Origin: Deltaproteobacteria bacterium RBG_13_61_14
GTDB taxonomy: Bacteria; RBG-13-61-14
DNA length: 11,539 nt
Reading direction: 5' to 3'
Assembly (NCBI GenBank): GCA_001797815.1
Contig: MGQK01000016.1
Coordinates: 7,138 to 18,676, forward strand
Shown: piece by piece, positions 1-7,045 of the stretch
How the letters are laid out: each line of letters starts with the position of its first letter
Numbering within the stretch: the stretch's first letter is position 1
Notes under the pieces: generated by a model
What the model was told of the DNA's origin: nothing
Database searches by the model: none
The model's input: the letters and a program-made list of their open reading frames with translations, nothing else
Position numbers and translations under genes: made by a program

Positions 1-1
1 C

Positions 2-1051
2 CATACCGGGGAAGTGCTGGCGCTCTTCAGCGCGCCGACCTATGACCTGAATGCTTTCGTCGGTAAGACTCCGCAGGCGGTGTGGTCCGCGCTCAAGTCC
101 GATCCCCGGAAGTCCCTGCTCAATCGCGCCATTGCCGGGCAATACCCGCCCGGTTCGGTCTTCAAGCTCATCCTGGCCGCGGCCGGCCTGGAAGAGGGCG
201 TGATCACTCCTTCCACCCGGTTGGCTTGCTCGGGCAATTATCCTTTCGGCAACCATGTTTTTCACTGCTGGAAAAAACACGGTCACGGCCGGCTCACCGT
301 GGAACAAGCGATCGTCCAATCCTGCGATATCTTTTTCTACCAGGTGGGCCAGCGCCTGGGCATTGACCGCATCGCCAAGTATGCCAACCGCTTCGGATTG
401 GGCTTGCCCACCGAGATCGAGCTGTTCGGAGAAAAAACCGGCCTGATCCCCACTACCCAATGGAAGAAAAAGGCTTTGGGGGTGGAGTGGTTCCCGGGCG
501 AAACCTTGTCCTGCGCGATCGGCCAGGGCTACGTGCTGGTCACGCCCCTGCAGGCCGCCCTGATCCCCGCCTTCCTGGGCAACGGCGGCAACGTCTTCCG
601 CCCCCAACTCGGCCGCCGGGTGCTCAACGTGGACGGCAAGGTGGTGAAAGAATTCGAGCCCGAACGGCTATCCTCCACCCCCCTCTCCCCGGCCACCCGC
701 GAACTTATGCTCAAAGCCATCACCGGCGCGGTCAACGATTCGCGCGGCACCGCCTATTGGTCCGCCCGTAGCGATAAGGTGCGGATCGCCGGCAAGACCG
801 GGACCGCGCAGGTTACCCGCCTCGACCGTTTCCAGGACCTCCCTAGTGACCAGGTCCCGCCGGAGTTCCGCGACCATGCCTGGTTCGTGGCCCTGGCGCC
901 GGCCGATGCCCCGGAGATCGCGGTGGCGGTCCTGGTCGAGCACGGCGGCCATGGGTCCTCGGCCGCGGCGCCGCTGGCTAAAATATTGATTGAAAGTTAC
1001 TTCGCCCATCGCGAAAAAACCGCCGGAGCCGCTCCGGCTGGAAAAAGCTGA
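2..1051 (+). CDS. mrdA: Penicillin-binding protein 2 (peptidoglycan transpeptidase), 3' part
   Basis: This is the C-terminal transpeptidase domain of PBP2, the class B enzyme that cross-links peptidoglycan on the periplasmic face during cell elongation. The reading frame is open at the left edge (first codons H-T-G-E-V), so the N-terminal membrane anchor and dimerisation domain lie outside; about 349 residues are visible. All three penicilloyl-transferase motifs are present: SVFK with the nucleophile Ser codon at 155-157 and Lys at 164-166, SCD at 320-328 (SxN position), and KTGTAQ starting at 794. The stretch QSCDIFFYQVGQRLGID is typical of PBP2 rather than PBP3. It ends in a short Ala/Gly/Lys-rich tail. 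PBP2 normally sits next to rodA and mreBCD, which would be to the left. No frame damage is seen. Family assignment is secure; the symbol follows from the family. Confidence 0.93.
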   Translation, partial: HTGEVLALFSAPTYDLNAFVGKTPQAVWSALKSDPRKSLLNRAIAGQYPPGSVFKLILAAAGLEEGVITPSTRLACSGNYPFGNHVFHCWKKHGHGRLTVEQAIVQSCDIFFYQVGQRLGIDRIAKYANRFGLGLPTEIELFGEKTGLIPTTQWKKKALGVEWFPGETLSCAIGQGYVLVTPLQAALIPAFLGNGGNVFRPQLGRRVLNVDGKVVKEFEPERLSSTPLSPATRELMLKAITGAVNDSRGTAYWSARSDKVRIAGKTGTAQVTRLDRFQDLPSDQVPPEFRDHAWFVALAPADAPEIAVAVLVEHGGHGSSAAAPLAKILIESYFAHREKTAGAAPAGKS

Positions 1052-1052
1052 G

Positions 1053-1085
1053 CTGGGACGGAATCCCCCCTTTTTTCCGTCCCGG
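1053..1085 (+). terminator. Hairpin just after mrdA, possible terminator
   Basis: An 11-bp inverted repeat (1053-1063 with 1075-1085, one G-T wobble) starts two bases after the mrdA stop codon. The core arms are GGGACGGA and TCCGTCCC and the loop is C/T-rich. There is no T-tract after the 3' arm, so this is either a weak intrinsic terminator or an mRNA 3'-end stabiliser. Its position between a gene end and a new promoter fits termination. Confidence 0.45.
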
Positions 1086-1115
1086 CCAGGAACCGGCAGA
1101 CTTTCAACTTTTACT

Positions 1116-1143
1116 TTGACTTTCCCGCCGGATGATGTATAGT
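1116..1143 (+). promoter_or_regulatory. Sigma-70-type promoter for infA
   Basis: TTGACT (1116-1121) and TATAGT (1138-1143) are separated by 16 bp, each one base from consensus. Transcription would start near 1150, giving an infA leader of about 178 nt. The rest of the 1052-1327 gap is this leader; no ORF or clear RNA family is recognised in it. Confidence 0.65.
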
Positions 1144-1327
1144 AATTTGAAACATACAGGTTTATGAATCGCTCTTTGGGTCGAACCCCCAGCCCGCCTT
1201 TTCATCCGTCCCAAGAACCCTTCCTGAATCTGTAGGAAAAAAGAGTTTTTTGAACTAAAAATTGACTGACCTGCTCGAGCTAGGTTTTCGGTCCTAAGGC
1301 AAGTATCGGAGCAGGGGAGAAGTATCT

Positions 1328-1546
1328 ATGAGCCATGCAGACAACATCCGGGTGGACGGCACTGTGACCAAAGTCCACTCGGGTGGAATTTTTCAGATCG
1401 AGTGTGAAGGCGATGTCAAGATCTTGGCCCGCCTCAGCGGCCGGATGCGGCGGTTTCGCATTCGGGTTTTGCTGGGCGACAAGGTCACGGTGGCGGTCTC
1501 GCCCTACGAGCCGGCGCGAGGGCTGATCGTGCGCCGCCTCGGCTAG
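1328..1546 (+). CDS. infA: Translation initiation factor IF-1
   Basis: This encodes a 72-residue protein, exactly the usual IF-1 length. It is a single OB-fold (S1-like) domain that occupies the ribosomal A site on the 30S subunit during initiation. Recognisable IF-1 blocks are the N-terminal V-x-G-T-V strand, the central GRMRRFRIRVLLGDKV segment corresponding to the usual G(K/R)MRK..I.(I/V)..GD.V, and the C-terminal SPYEPARGLIVRR corresponding to the usual SPYDLTKGRI..R. A GGGGAG Shine-Dalgarno lies a few bases before the ATG. The gene has its own strong-looking promoter and a long leader rather than sitting in a ribosomal-protein operon. It is followed by an RRM RNA-binding protein on the same strand. 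A few residues differ from common IF-1 sequences, but the fold-defining positions are kept. Confidence 0.95.
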   Translation: MSHADNIRVDGTVTKVHSGGIFQIECEGDVKILARLSGRMRRFRIRVLLGDKVTVAVSPYEPARGLIVRRLG

Positions 1547-1549
1547 AAG

Positions 1550-1568
1550 CCCGGGACCGAAGTCCGGG
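1550..1568 (+). terminator. Small hairpin after infA
   Basis: A 7-bp stem with one bulged G and a CGAA loop (1550-1557 with 1562-1568) begins three bases after the infA stop. No T-run follows. It could be a weak terminator or a processing/stability element between infA and the RRM gene. Confidence 0.25.
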
Positions 1569-1661
1569 TCTGCTGGCCGGCGCGTTGATGAGGGGAAGGA
1601 AAGAGCTTGACGGAATCCGGCGTTCCGTCGCCAACGAAAAAAAGGGAGAAAGGATAGCGAA

Positions 1662-1988
1662 ATGAACATTTACGTAGGGAACCTGTCTCGGGACGTCACG
1701 GACGATGAGCTGCGGGGAGCTTTCGAAGGCTTTGGGGAAATCACTTCCGCCACGGTCATCAAGGATAAATTCAGCGGCCAGTCCCGGGGCTTTGGGTTCG
1801 TGGAGATGCCCGCCAAGGCCGAAGCCGAGGCAGCCATCCAGGGCATGAACGGCAAGGATCTCAAGGGTCGAACCCTGAGTGTCAATGTGGCTCGTCCCCG
1901 CACCGAAGGCGGACCCCGTCGCGGTGGCGGCGGCGGCGGCTTTGGCGGTGGTGACCGCGGCGGTGGTGGCGGCGGCCGGCGTTACTAA
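1662..1988 (+). CDS. RRM-type glycine-rich RNA-binding protein
   Basis: A 108-residue protein with one RNA recognition motif followed by a Gly/Arg tail. RNP2 is IYVGNL at residues 3-8 and RNP1 is RGFGFVEM at residues 42-49, with the aromatic positions that stack on RNA bases intact. Residues 83-108 are almost only Gly, Arg, Asp and Phe. This is the architecture of the bacterial RRM proteins first described in cyanobacteria (Rbp family), which are single-stranded RNA binders often induced by cold. It is widespread in Desulfobacterota and other phyla, so it does not indicate a cyanobacterium. An AAGGA ribosome-binding site at 1650-1654 precedes the ATG. The gap from infA is 115 bp, so they may share a transcript. 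The RNA target is unknown. Confidence 0.92.
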   Translation: MNIYVGNLSRDVTDDELRGAFEGFGEITSATVIKDKFSGQSRGFGFVEMPAKAEAEAAIQGMNGKDLKGRTLSVNVARPRTEGGPRRGGGGGGFGGGDRGGGGGGRRY

Positions 1989-2001
1989 ATCTGCCGGCCG
2001 C
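1972..2001 (+). terminator. Hairpin spanning the RRM gene stop codon
   Basis: A perfect 9-bp inverted repeat (GCGGCCGGC at 1972-1980 with GCCGGCCGC at 1993-2001) has a 12-nt loop that contains the TAA stop codon. The sequence after it is only moderately T-rich (TTGTCGCC, then ATCTTTTCC). It is a candidate terminator or 3'-end stabiliser. Confidence 0.4.
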
Positions 2002-2051
2002 TTGTCGCCTTAAATCTTTTCCGGGCATTTTATCCGCCCTCCCCGATCAGG

Positions 2052-2244
2052 AAGGCGGCAAAGGGAGGGAGACCGCCTTGCCGCAAGGCTGCCGCCTCTT
2101 CGTTGAAGAGGCGGAGGTCCGTTCCACGCTCGGATCTTCGCCGCTTCCAAGCAGACCCCCTGCCCTTCATCGCTCTCGGCAAGGGATGAATGCGAATGGG
2201 GTTTTCTAGAGAGGGCGCCGTGCCGCTCACGAATCCAATCGTGA
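2052..2244 (+). other. Structured intergenic stretch of unknown role
   Basis: No convincing gene lies between 1989 and 2281, but several inverted repeats do: AAGGCGG/CCGCCTT (2052-2058 with 2073-2079); GCCTTG/CAAGGC (2075-2080 with 2084-2089), which overlaps the previous stem and so excludes it; a perfect 10-bp stem CCGCCTCTTC/GAAGAGGCGG with a 3-nt loop (2092-2114); and TCACGA/TCGTGA (2227-2244). It may be a regulatory leader for the downstream carboxyltransferase genes or a small RNA. I do not recognise a known riboswitch or RNA family. Confidence 0.35.
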
Positions 2245-2281
2245 ACTACGCTCTCGACTCGCAGGGCGGGAGGGGGTAGTC

Positions 2282-2476
2282 ATGGAGAGCAAGGGGAACG
2301 AGGGCCCCGTATTGGCCGCCATCACCACGGCGATTGAGTCCTACCTCAGCCTGGAGCAAGAAGCGCATCCGCCCGCCGTCCTGCCGGCGCCGCCGGTCAG
2401 TCTCTGGTCTCAGTTCGGCCGGCAGGAATTGATGAACCAAAGGATCTGGTGTCAATTGCGGATGCTCCGGCATTGA
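2282..2476 (+). CDS. Small (64 aa) companion of biotin-dependent carboxyltransferase
   Basis: A 64-residue soluble protein without a signal or membrane segment. The N-terminal third (VLAAITTAIESYLSLEQEA) looks like an amphipathic helix. A Pro/Ala linker follows, then a C-terminal block rich in Trp, Arg and Gln (WSQFGRQELMNQRIW). From memory, similar 60-100 aa proteins with an AAI..A...YL start and a W...GR.E.M..R..W end are encoded beside OadA-type or acyl-CoA carboxylase genes in many anaerobes, where they are usually called hypothetical. The start is well supported: GGAGG at 2269-2273 lies 8 bases before the ATG. The gene is 112 bp upstream of the oadA-like gene on the same strand. A role as an accessory or assembly subunit is an inference; it is not OadG, which has a membrane helix. 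Confidence 0.7.
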   Translation: MESKGNEGPVLAAITTAIESYLSLEQEAHPPAVLPAPPVSLWSQFGRQELMNQRIWCQLRMLRH

Positions 2477-2588
2477 AACCTTTTTGCCTTGAGTGGTTTT
2501 TAAAGCAGTATTCGGTTTGGTCAGCGGCGTCCAACAGAATTGAGAACGCATCCGGGCGGGAACGCCTCTAACCCAAGGAGTAACGGAA

Positions 2589-4544
2589 ATGACCAAAGCG
2601 AAAAAAACCGTGAAACCCGGCCCGCCGAAAAAGAGAATTCCCGTCAAGATTATGGATACCACGCTGCGGGACGGCCACCAGTCGCTCTGGGCGACCCGCA
2701 TGCGCACCGAGGACATGCTCCCCGTCCTCCAAGAGATGGATGAGGTGGGCTTTCACGCCCTGGAAGTCTGGGGCGGCGCCACCTTCGATGTCACCCACCG
2801 TTACCTGAACGAGGACCCCTGGCAACGCCTGGCCGCTCTGAAAAAAGGCTTGAAGAAAACCCCGCTGCAAATGCTGCTCCGGGGCCAGAACCTGGTCGGC
2901 TACCGCAACTATGCCGACGACGTGGTCCGCGCCTTTGTCCTCAAAGCCGCACAGACCGGCATTGATATCTTCCGGGTCTTCGATGCGCTCAACGACGAGC
3001 GCAATTTTGAGACTTCCTTTGCCGCGATCCGGGAAGCCGGCAAGCAGATCCAGGGAGCCATCTGCTATTCCCTGACCGAGCGCCGGATGGGCGGGCCGGT
3101 CTATCACCTCGACTATTACCTGAACAAGGCCAAAGTCATCGAGGAGATGGGTGCGGACAGCCTGTGCATCAAGGACATGGCCGGTCTGCTCGCCCCCTTG
3201 GATGCCTACGAGCTGATCCAAGCCCTGAAAGCGACGGTCCACATCCCGATCCAACTCCACACTCACTACACCAGCGGCATGGGTTCCATGACCTATCTGA
3301 AAGCCATCGAAGCCGGGGTGGACGTTGTGGATACCGCGCTGGCGTCCTTCGCGCTCCGCTCCTCCCAACCCGCCATCGAACCCATCCTGGTCGCCCTCGA
3401 AGGCAGCGAGCGCGACCCGGGCCTGGACCTCGGCCATCTCTTCAAGCTCGGCAATTATCTCGAATCTATTTCTCCCAAATACCGTGATTTTATGAACCCC
3501 ACCCAGATGTCGGTTATTGATATTAACGTGCTCCTCCACCAGGTGCCGGGCGGCATGCTCTCCAACCTGGTCTCCCAGCTCAAAGAGGCCGGCGCCCTCG
3601 ACCGCATCCAGGAGGTTTACGCGGAACTGCCTCGCACCCGCAAGGATCTGGGCTACCCGCCCCTGGTCACGCCCACCAGCCAGATCGTGGGCATCCAGGC
3701 CGTGCAGAACGTGCTCTTCGGCCGCTACCAGATGATCTCGGCCCAGGTCAAAGACTATGCCTACGGCCTCTACGGCCGGCCGCCGGTGCCCATGGACCAG
3801 GAAGTGCAAAAACTTTGTCTCAAAGGCTACGAGCGCGGTGATAAACCTTTCACCGGCCGGCCCGGGGATATCCTGGAGCCGGAGCTAGAGAAAGCCAAAG
3901 CCGCGGTGAAAGACATCACCGCCGATCTGGGCGACGTGCTCATTTACGCGCTTTACCCCACCACCGGCATGAAATTCCTGCGCTGGAAATACGGACTGGA
4001 AGCGCCGCCTCCCTCGGTCAAGCCCAAGACCTTGGAAGAGGTGAAGCGCGAAGACGAGATGCTGAAACTCCTCAAAGACGGAAAGCTGGTGCCCAAGGAG
4101 GAAAAACCCGCGCCGCCGAAAGGGCCGGGCCTGCGGGCTTTCCATGTATTTGTGGATAACACCTATTACAACGTGGAAGTGGAAGAAGTCGGCGGCAAGC
4201 CCCGGATCGCTTCCATCTCCCACAACCCTAGTCGCGTCCAGCATTCGCCTCCTCCACCCGCCGCCGCGCCGACGGCACCGGCATCCGCGGCGCCTCCACC
4301 CGCCACCGCGGCGAGTCTATCCGGTAACGAAACCCCGCTGTGCGCGCCGATGGCGGGACTGATCATCGAGTATAAGGTCAAAGTGGGGGACCAGGTGAAG
4401 AAAGGCGACGTGGTCCTGGTCCAGGAATCCATGAAAATGCAGAACAACCTGGAAGCTCCGGCGGACGGCACCGTCGCTAAAATTCCCTTTGCCAAGGGCG
4501 CTTCGGTCTGCAAAGGCGAGGTGCTGCTGGTGATCGCGGCTTAA
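2589..4544 (+). CDS. oadA: Pyruvate carboxylase subunit B / oxaloacetate decarboxylase alpha-type carboxyltransferase
   Basis: A 651-residue biotin-dependent carboxyltransferase. The N-terminal HMGL-like TIM barrel begins with DTTLRDGHQS (Asp23-Ser32), carries the metal-site lysine in CIKDMAG (Lys195), which is carbamylated in this family, and the metal ligands HTH (His224, His226). The conserved carboxyltransferase C-terminal region follows to about residue 470, then a charged segment, a Pro/Ala linker (about 553-580) and a biotinyl domain with ESMKMQ; Lys616, 35 residues from the end, is the biotinylation site. It transfers a carboxyl group between carboxybiotin and pyruvate, as PycB or OadA, or acts as a transcarboxylase 5S-type subunit; the sequence alone does not say which. 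No biotin carboxylase or OadB/OadG is in the window. An AAGGAG site lies 8 bases before the ATG. The protein is somewhat longer than typical OadA, because of the linker. BioD at the right end supplies its cofactor. Confidence 0.9.
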   Translation: MTKAKKTVKPGPPKKRIPVKIMDTTLRDGHQSLWATRMRTEDMLPVLQEMDEVGFHALEVWGGATFDVTHRYLNEDPWQRLAALKKGLKKTPLQMLLRGQNLVGYRNYADDVVRAFVLKAAQTGIDIFRVFDALNDERNFETSFAAIREAGKQIQGAICYSLTERRMGGPVYHLDYYLNKAKVIEEMGADSLCIKDMAGLLAPLDAYELIQALKATVHIPIQLHTHYTSGMGSMTYLKAIEAGVDVVDTALASFALRSSQPAIEPILVALEGSERDPGLDLGHLFKLGNYLESISPKYRDFMNPTQMSVIDINVLLHQVPGGMLSNLVSQLKEAGALDRIQEVYAELPRTRKDLGYPPLVTPTSQIVGIQAVQNVLFGRYQMISAQVKDYAYGLYGRPPVPMDQEVQKLCLKGYERGDKPFTGRPGDILEPELEKAKAAVKDITADLGDVLIYALYPTTGMKFLRWKYGLEAPPPSVKPKTLEEVKREDEMLKLLKDGKLVPKEEKPAPPKGPGLRAFHVFVDNTYYNVEVEEVGGKPRIASISHNPSRVQHSPPPPAAAPTAPASAAPPPATAASLSGNETPLCAPMAGLIIEYKVKVGDQVKKGDVVLVQESMKMQNNLEAPADGTVAKIPFAKGASVCKGEVLLVIAA

Positions 4545-4551
4545 ATTTAAA

Positions 4552-4564
4552 GGGGTCAGACCCC
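4552..4564. repeat. Perfect palindrome GGGGTCAGACCCC
   Basis: A 13-nt palindrome (arms GGGGTC and GACCCC around a central A) sits 7 bases after the oadA-like stop and is preceded by an AT-rich TTTAAA. Very similar short intergenic palindromes recur in many uncultured bacterial genomes, often near REP-associated tyrosine transposase genes. Only one copy is present here and no transposase is nearby, so assignment as a REP element is tentative. It could also be a regulator-binding site. Confidence 0.4.
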
Positions 4565-4605
4565 GAATGTTAACAAGAGGTCCGGCTCCTGCCCAGGTAA
4601 CTTCC

Positions 4606-6987
4606 ATGTCCGTGCTTACCCCCTCGAGCAAGACCGCCCCTTCCATGCTGGCCGGAATTGTCGGCCTGCTCTTGACCGTGGCCGTGGCCCTGGCCTATTG
4701 GTTCGGACTTCTCGACTCCCTTGAACTTCGAAGCTACGACCTCCGCTTTCGAGGGCGCGGCCCCCTGCCCGCGCGGCCCGACCTTTTGCTCATCACCATT
4801 GACGAGACCACGGCCCAAACCCTGGGCGGAAAAATCAACGCCATCTCCCGGGCCGACCACGCCCAGGTGATCGAGAACCTCACCCGCCGCGGGGCCAAGC
4901 TGATCGTTTACGACCTCGACTTCTCCCGGCTTTCCCCTCCGGGTGAGGAGGACAGCGACTACCTTTTGCAGCAAGCCCTGGTCCGCTCCGGCCGGGTGAT
5001 ATTGCCCCGTTTCATCTCCCAGGGCGATTGGGTGCGGCCGGAGGAGATGTTCCGCCAGGCCCCGGTCATGGTGAATGACGCCGTGGCCCGGTGGACCGAG
5101 CAGGGTATTCCGGACGAGGAAGGCAACATGGTCATTTTCTGGAGCCCCTCAGGCACCGAAGCGGAGAGTTGGTGGGTGTTTGCCTCCCATCAGCCTTTCT
5201 CCGACCCTGAGGCGGAAGGGGTGGTCCCCCTGGCCGCGGTGCCTGCCGGCAGGCACTTTCTACAAGTGTCCAACTTGGAGCCGAGAGTGAAGTATTATTT
5301 CCTGGTCGTGGGCCGCCGGAAGGTCAATCCCCTTGTCGGCGAGGTCTCGACCCAGGAGCTGCCCGATGCCGACGGCCGCATCCGCCGCCTGCCCCTCCTG
5401 GTCCAGGTTCCCCTGGACCAGGAAAAAGTGCCGACCCTGGCCCTGGCCGCGGCGCTGGCCCTGCTCTGGCCTGACCAACCGCCCCAGGAATGCTCCATTG
5501 GCCCGGACCAGTTCTGTCTAAAGGGCCAGGGCCGCGAGCTTCGCATTCCCCTCCAGCAGGGAATTTTTTTAATCAACTTCATCGGGCCGGCGGGCGCGTT
5601 CCCGCGCTTGAGCTTCAGCCAGGTCTTGAGCCAAGAAGTGGAGCCGGGCGCCAAGCCGGACCTGGAAGGAAAAATTGTCCTGGTCGGCTTCACCCATCCC
5701 GCCTCCCAGGATAATTACCTCACCCCCTTCAGCCGGACCGATTCCGTCGCCGCCGAGAGCGCTCTGGACTCGACTCGGCCGGGTGACACCTCGGGCCTGG
5801 AGATCCACGCCCACGCGCTCCAGACCCTGCTCGACCAGGCTTTTCTCCACACCCAGATCCCGCGCCGGGTCGCAGGGCTGATCCTGGTCCTGGGCACCCT
5901 CCTGACCGTCCTCTTCGTTGCTCTCCGCCCTTCCTCCCGCGGGGGCGTGCTCGTGCTGCTCGGCTCCCTGGCCGGGCTTGCCCTGTTCGCCTATTATCTC
6001 TTTGCGTATAAAAATTATTGGCTGGTGGTCACCCCGCTCCTGCTCACCGCGGGGCTGACTTTCATCGGGATCCTGGCCATCCAGGCGCTCGGCGAATACC
6101 GGCAAAAAGAAGCGCTCAAGGCCGCCCTCAGCCCTTACCTGGCGCCAACCGTGATGGACAAGCTCGCGCACCAACCCGATCCAATCTCCCTGGACGGTGA
6201 GATCCGCCAACTCTCCGTCCTCTGCTCCGACCTCCAAGGTCTCTCCCTGCTTCCCGAAAAGCTCGCCCCGCAGCAGTTGATCCTTCAGCTTAACGAGTAT
6301 CTCTCCGCCATGGGCGAGGTGATCTTCGAGTTCGAAGGCACCATTGCAAAGTTGGAAGGTGACGCGATCAAGGCTTGCTTCGGCGCGCCGCTCGATCAAC
6401 CCGACCATGCCCGCCGCGCCTGCCTGGCCGCGCTGGCCATGCAAAAGCGAAACGCGGAACTCCGGGCCCAATGGGAAGCCGAAGGCAAGCCCGCCCTGGC
6501 CGCCCGCATCGGCCTGAATACCGGCCCGATGCTGGTGGGGAACATCGGTCCGGCCCAGCGCCTGCACTGGACCGTCCTGGGCGCTAACGCTGACCTCGCC
6601 TCCCGCCTGCTGGAAGCCGGCCGGCGATGGGGCGTCTCACTCCTGCTCACCGAGTTCACCTATCAGCCGGCGGAAGACGCGATCGAGGTCCGCGAGCTGG
6701 GCCGATTCACGGCCGCCGGCCGGGACCGGCCGGTCCGGGTTTACGAACTCCTGGCCCGGAAAGGCGAACTGGACGAGAAGACCCGCGAGGCCCTGGCCGC
6801 CTTCGCTCAAGGATTGGCGCTTTACCGCGAACGGAAATGGGATCAGGCCCTGGCCCAATTTCAAGCGGCGATCCGGCTCCGGGGCGAGGACTTGCCTTCG
6901 CAAGTTTATCTAAAGCGCTGCCGACAATTCCTGGCCAACCCTCCGGTCGCCGATGGGCCGGACGAGTTTCCGCTCGATCAAGATTGA
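4606..6987 (+). CDS. CHASE2-domain membrane class III nucleotide cyclase with TPR-like tail
   Basis: A 793-residue membrane protein. Order: a transmembrane helix (about 14-35), an extracytoplasmic CHASE2 sensor (about 40-420, with LLLITIDETTAQTL and DADGRIRRLPL blocks), three membrane helices (about 421-439, 446-468, 471-496), a class III cyclase catalytic domain (about 530-690) and a TPR-like C-terminal repeat (RKWDQALAQFQAA). Both metal aspartates are present: Asp542 in CSDLQGLS and Asp586 in KLEGDAIKACFGAP. Lys582 matches the purine-selecting lysine. However, the usual GDxVNxASR block reads GANADLASR, so the second purine-selecting residue is Ala660 and the transition-state Asn is Asp663, while Arg667 is kept. 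Cyclase activity is therefore uncertain. Residues about 170-242 look like an insertion into CHASE2. I chose ATG 4606 because AGGTAA lies 5 bases upstream; an in-frame ATG at 4567 has no ribosome site and would add 13 residues. Confidence 0.88.
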   Translation: MSVLTPSSKTAPSMLAGIVGLLLTVAVALAYWFGLLDSLELRSYDLRFRGRGPLPARPDLLLITIDETTAQTLGGKINAISRADHAQVIENLTRRGAKLIVYDLDFSRLSPPGEEDSDYLLQQALVRSGRVILPRFISQGDWVRPEEMFRQAPVMVNDAVARWTEQGIPDEEGNMVIFWSPSGTEAESWWVFASHQPFSDPEAEGVVPLAAVPAGRHFLQVSNLEPRVKYYFLVVGRRKVNPLVGEVSTQELPDADGRIRRLPLLVQVPLDQEKVPTLALAAALALLWPDQPPQECSIGPDQFCLKGQGRELRIPLQQGIFLINFIGPAGAFPRLSFSQVLSQEVEPGAKPDLEGKIVLVGFTHPASQDNYLTPFSRTDSVAAESALDSTRPGDTSGLEIHAHALQTLLDQAFLHTQIPRRVAGLILVLGTLLTVLFVALRPSSRGGVLVLLGSLAGLALFAYYLFAYKNYWLVVTPLLLTAGLTFIGILAIQALGEYRQKEALKAALSPYLAPTVMDKLAHQPDPISLDGEIRQLSVLCSDLQGLSLLPEKLAPQQLILQLNEYLSAMGEVIFEFEGTIAKLEGDAIKACFGAPLDQPDHARRACLAALAMQKRNAELRAQWEAEGKPALAARIGLNTGPMLVGNIGPAQRLHWTVLGANADLASRLLEAGRRWGVSLLLTEFTYQPAEDAIEVRELGRFTAAGRDRPVRVYELLARKGELDEKTREALAAFAQGLALYRERKWDQALAQFQAAIRLRGEDLPSQVYLKRCRQFLANPPVADGPDEFPLDQD

Positions 6988-7007
6988 AAGCATCATCGCG
7001 CTCTGCA

Positions 7008-7036
7008 TTGAATCATCGAACAAAAGCTGTTATGTT
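7008..7036 (+). promoter_or_regulatory. Possible promoter immediately upstream of larA
   Basis: TTGAAT (7008-7013) and TATGTT (7031-7036) are spaced by exactly 17 bp in the 58-bp gap between the cyclase and larA. The start site would fall near 7042-7044, giving an almost leaderless larA mRNA if translation begins at 7046. Confidence 0.4.
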
Positions 7037-7045
7037 GAAAAACCA

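Noticed and set aside
1262-1290. Second promoter for infA starting from TTGACT at 1262
   Set aside because: No -10-like hexamer at 16-18 bp spacing; the only AT-containing candidates are too close.
2030-2230. 66-codon reading frame on the minus strand in the gap after the RRM gene
   Set aside because: Composition is Arg/Gly/Pro-rich without a recognisable motif, there is no ribosome site, and the frame lies over the inverted repeats. It looks like a by-product of high GC.
2568-3809. 413-codon minus-strand frame across the carboxyltransferase gene
   Set aside because: It is antisense to a gene with full motif conservation, and its translation is a His/Gly/Asp-rich mirror typical of high-GC codon usage. 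No domain is visible.
4567-4605. Upstream in-frame ATG for the cyclase
   Set aside because: It follows the palindrome directly with no Shine-Dalgarno; ATG 4606 has AGGTAA at proper spacing and begins shortly before the first membrane helix.
5569-6567. 332-codon minus-strand frame across the cyclase gene
   Set aside because: It is the complement of well-supported coding sequence; no family resemblance and no ribosome site.
6953-7045. Longer N-terminus for larA starting at ATG 6953 inside the cyclase gene
   Set aside because: The extra 31 residues do not resemble LarA N-termini, and the residue numbering of the active site fits a start at 7046.
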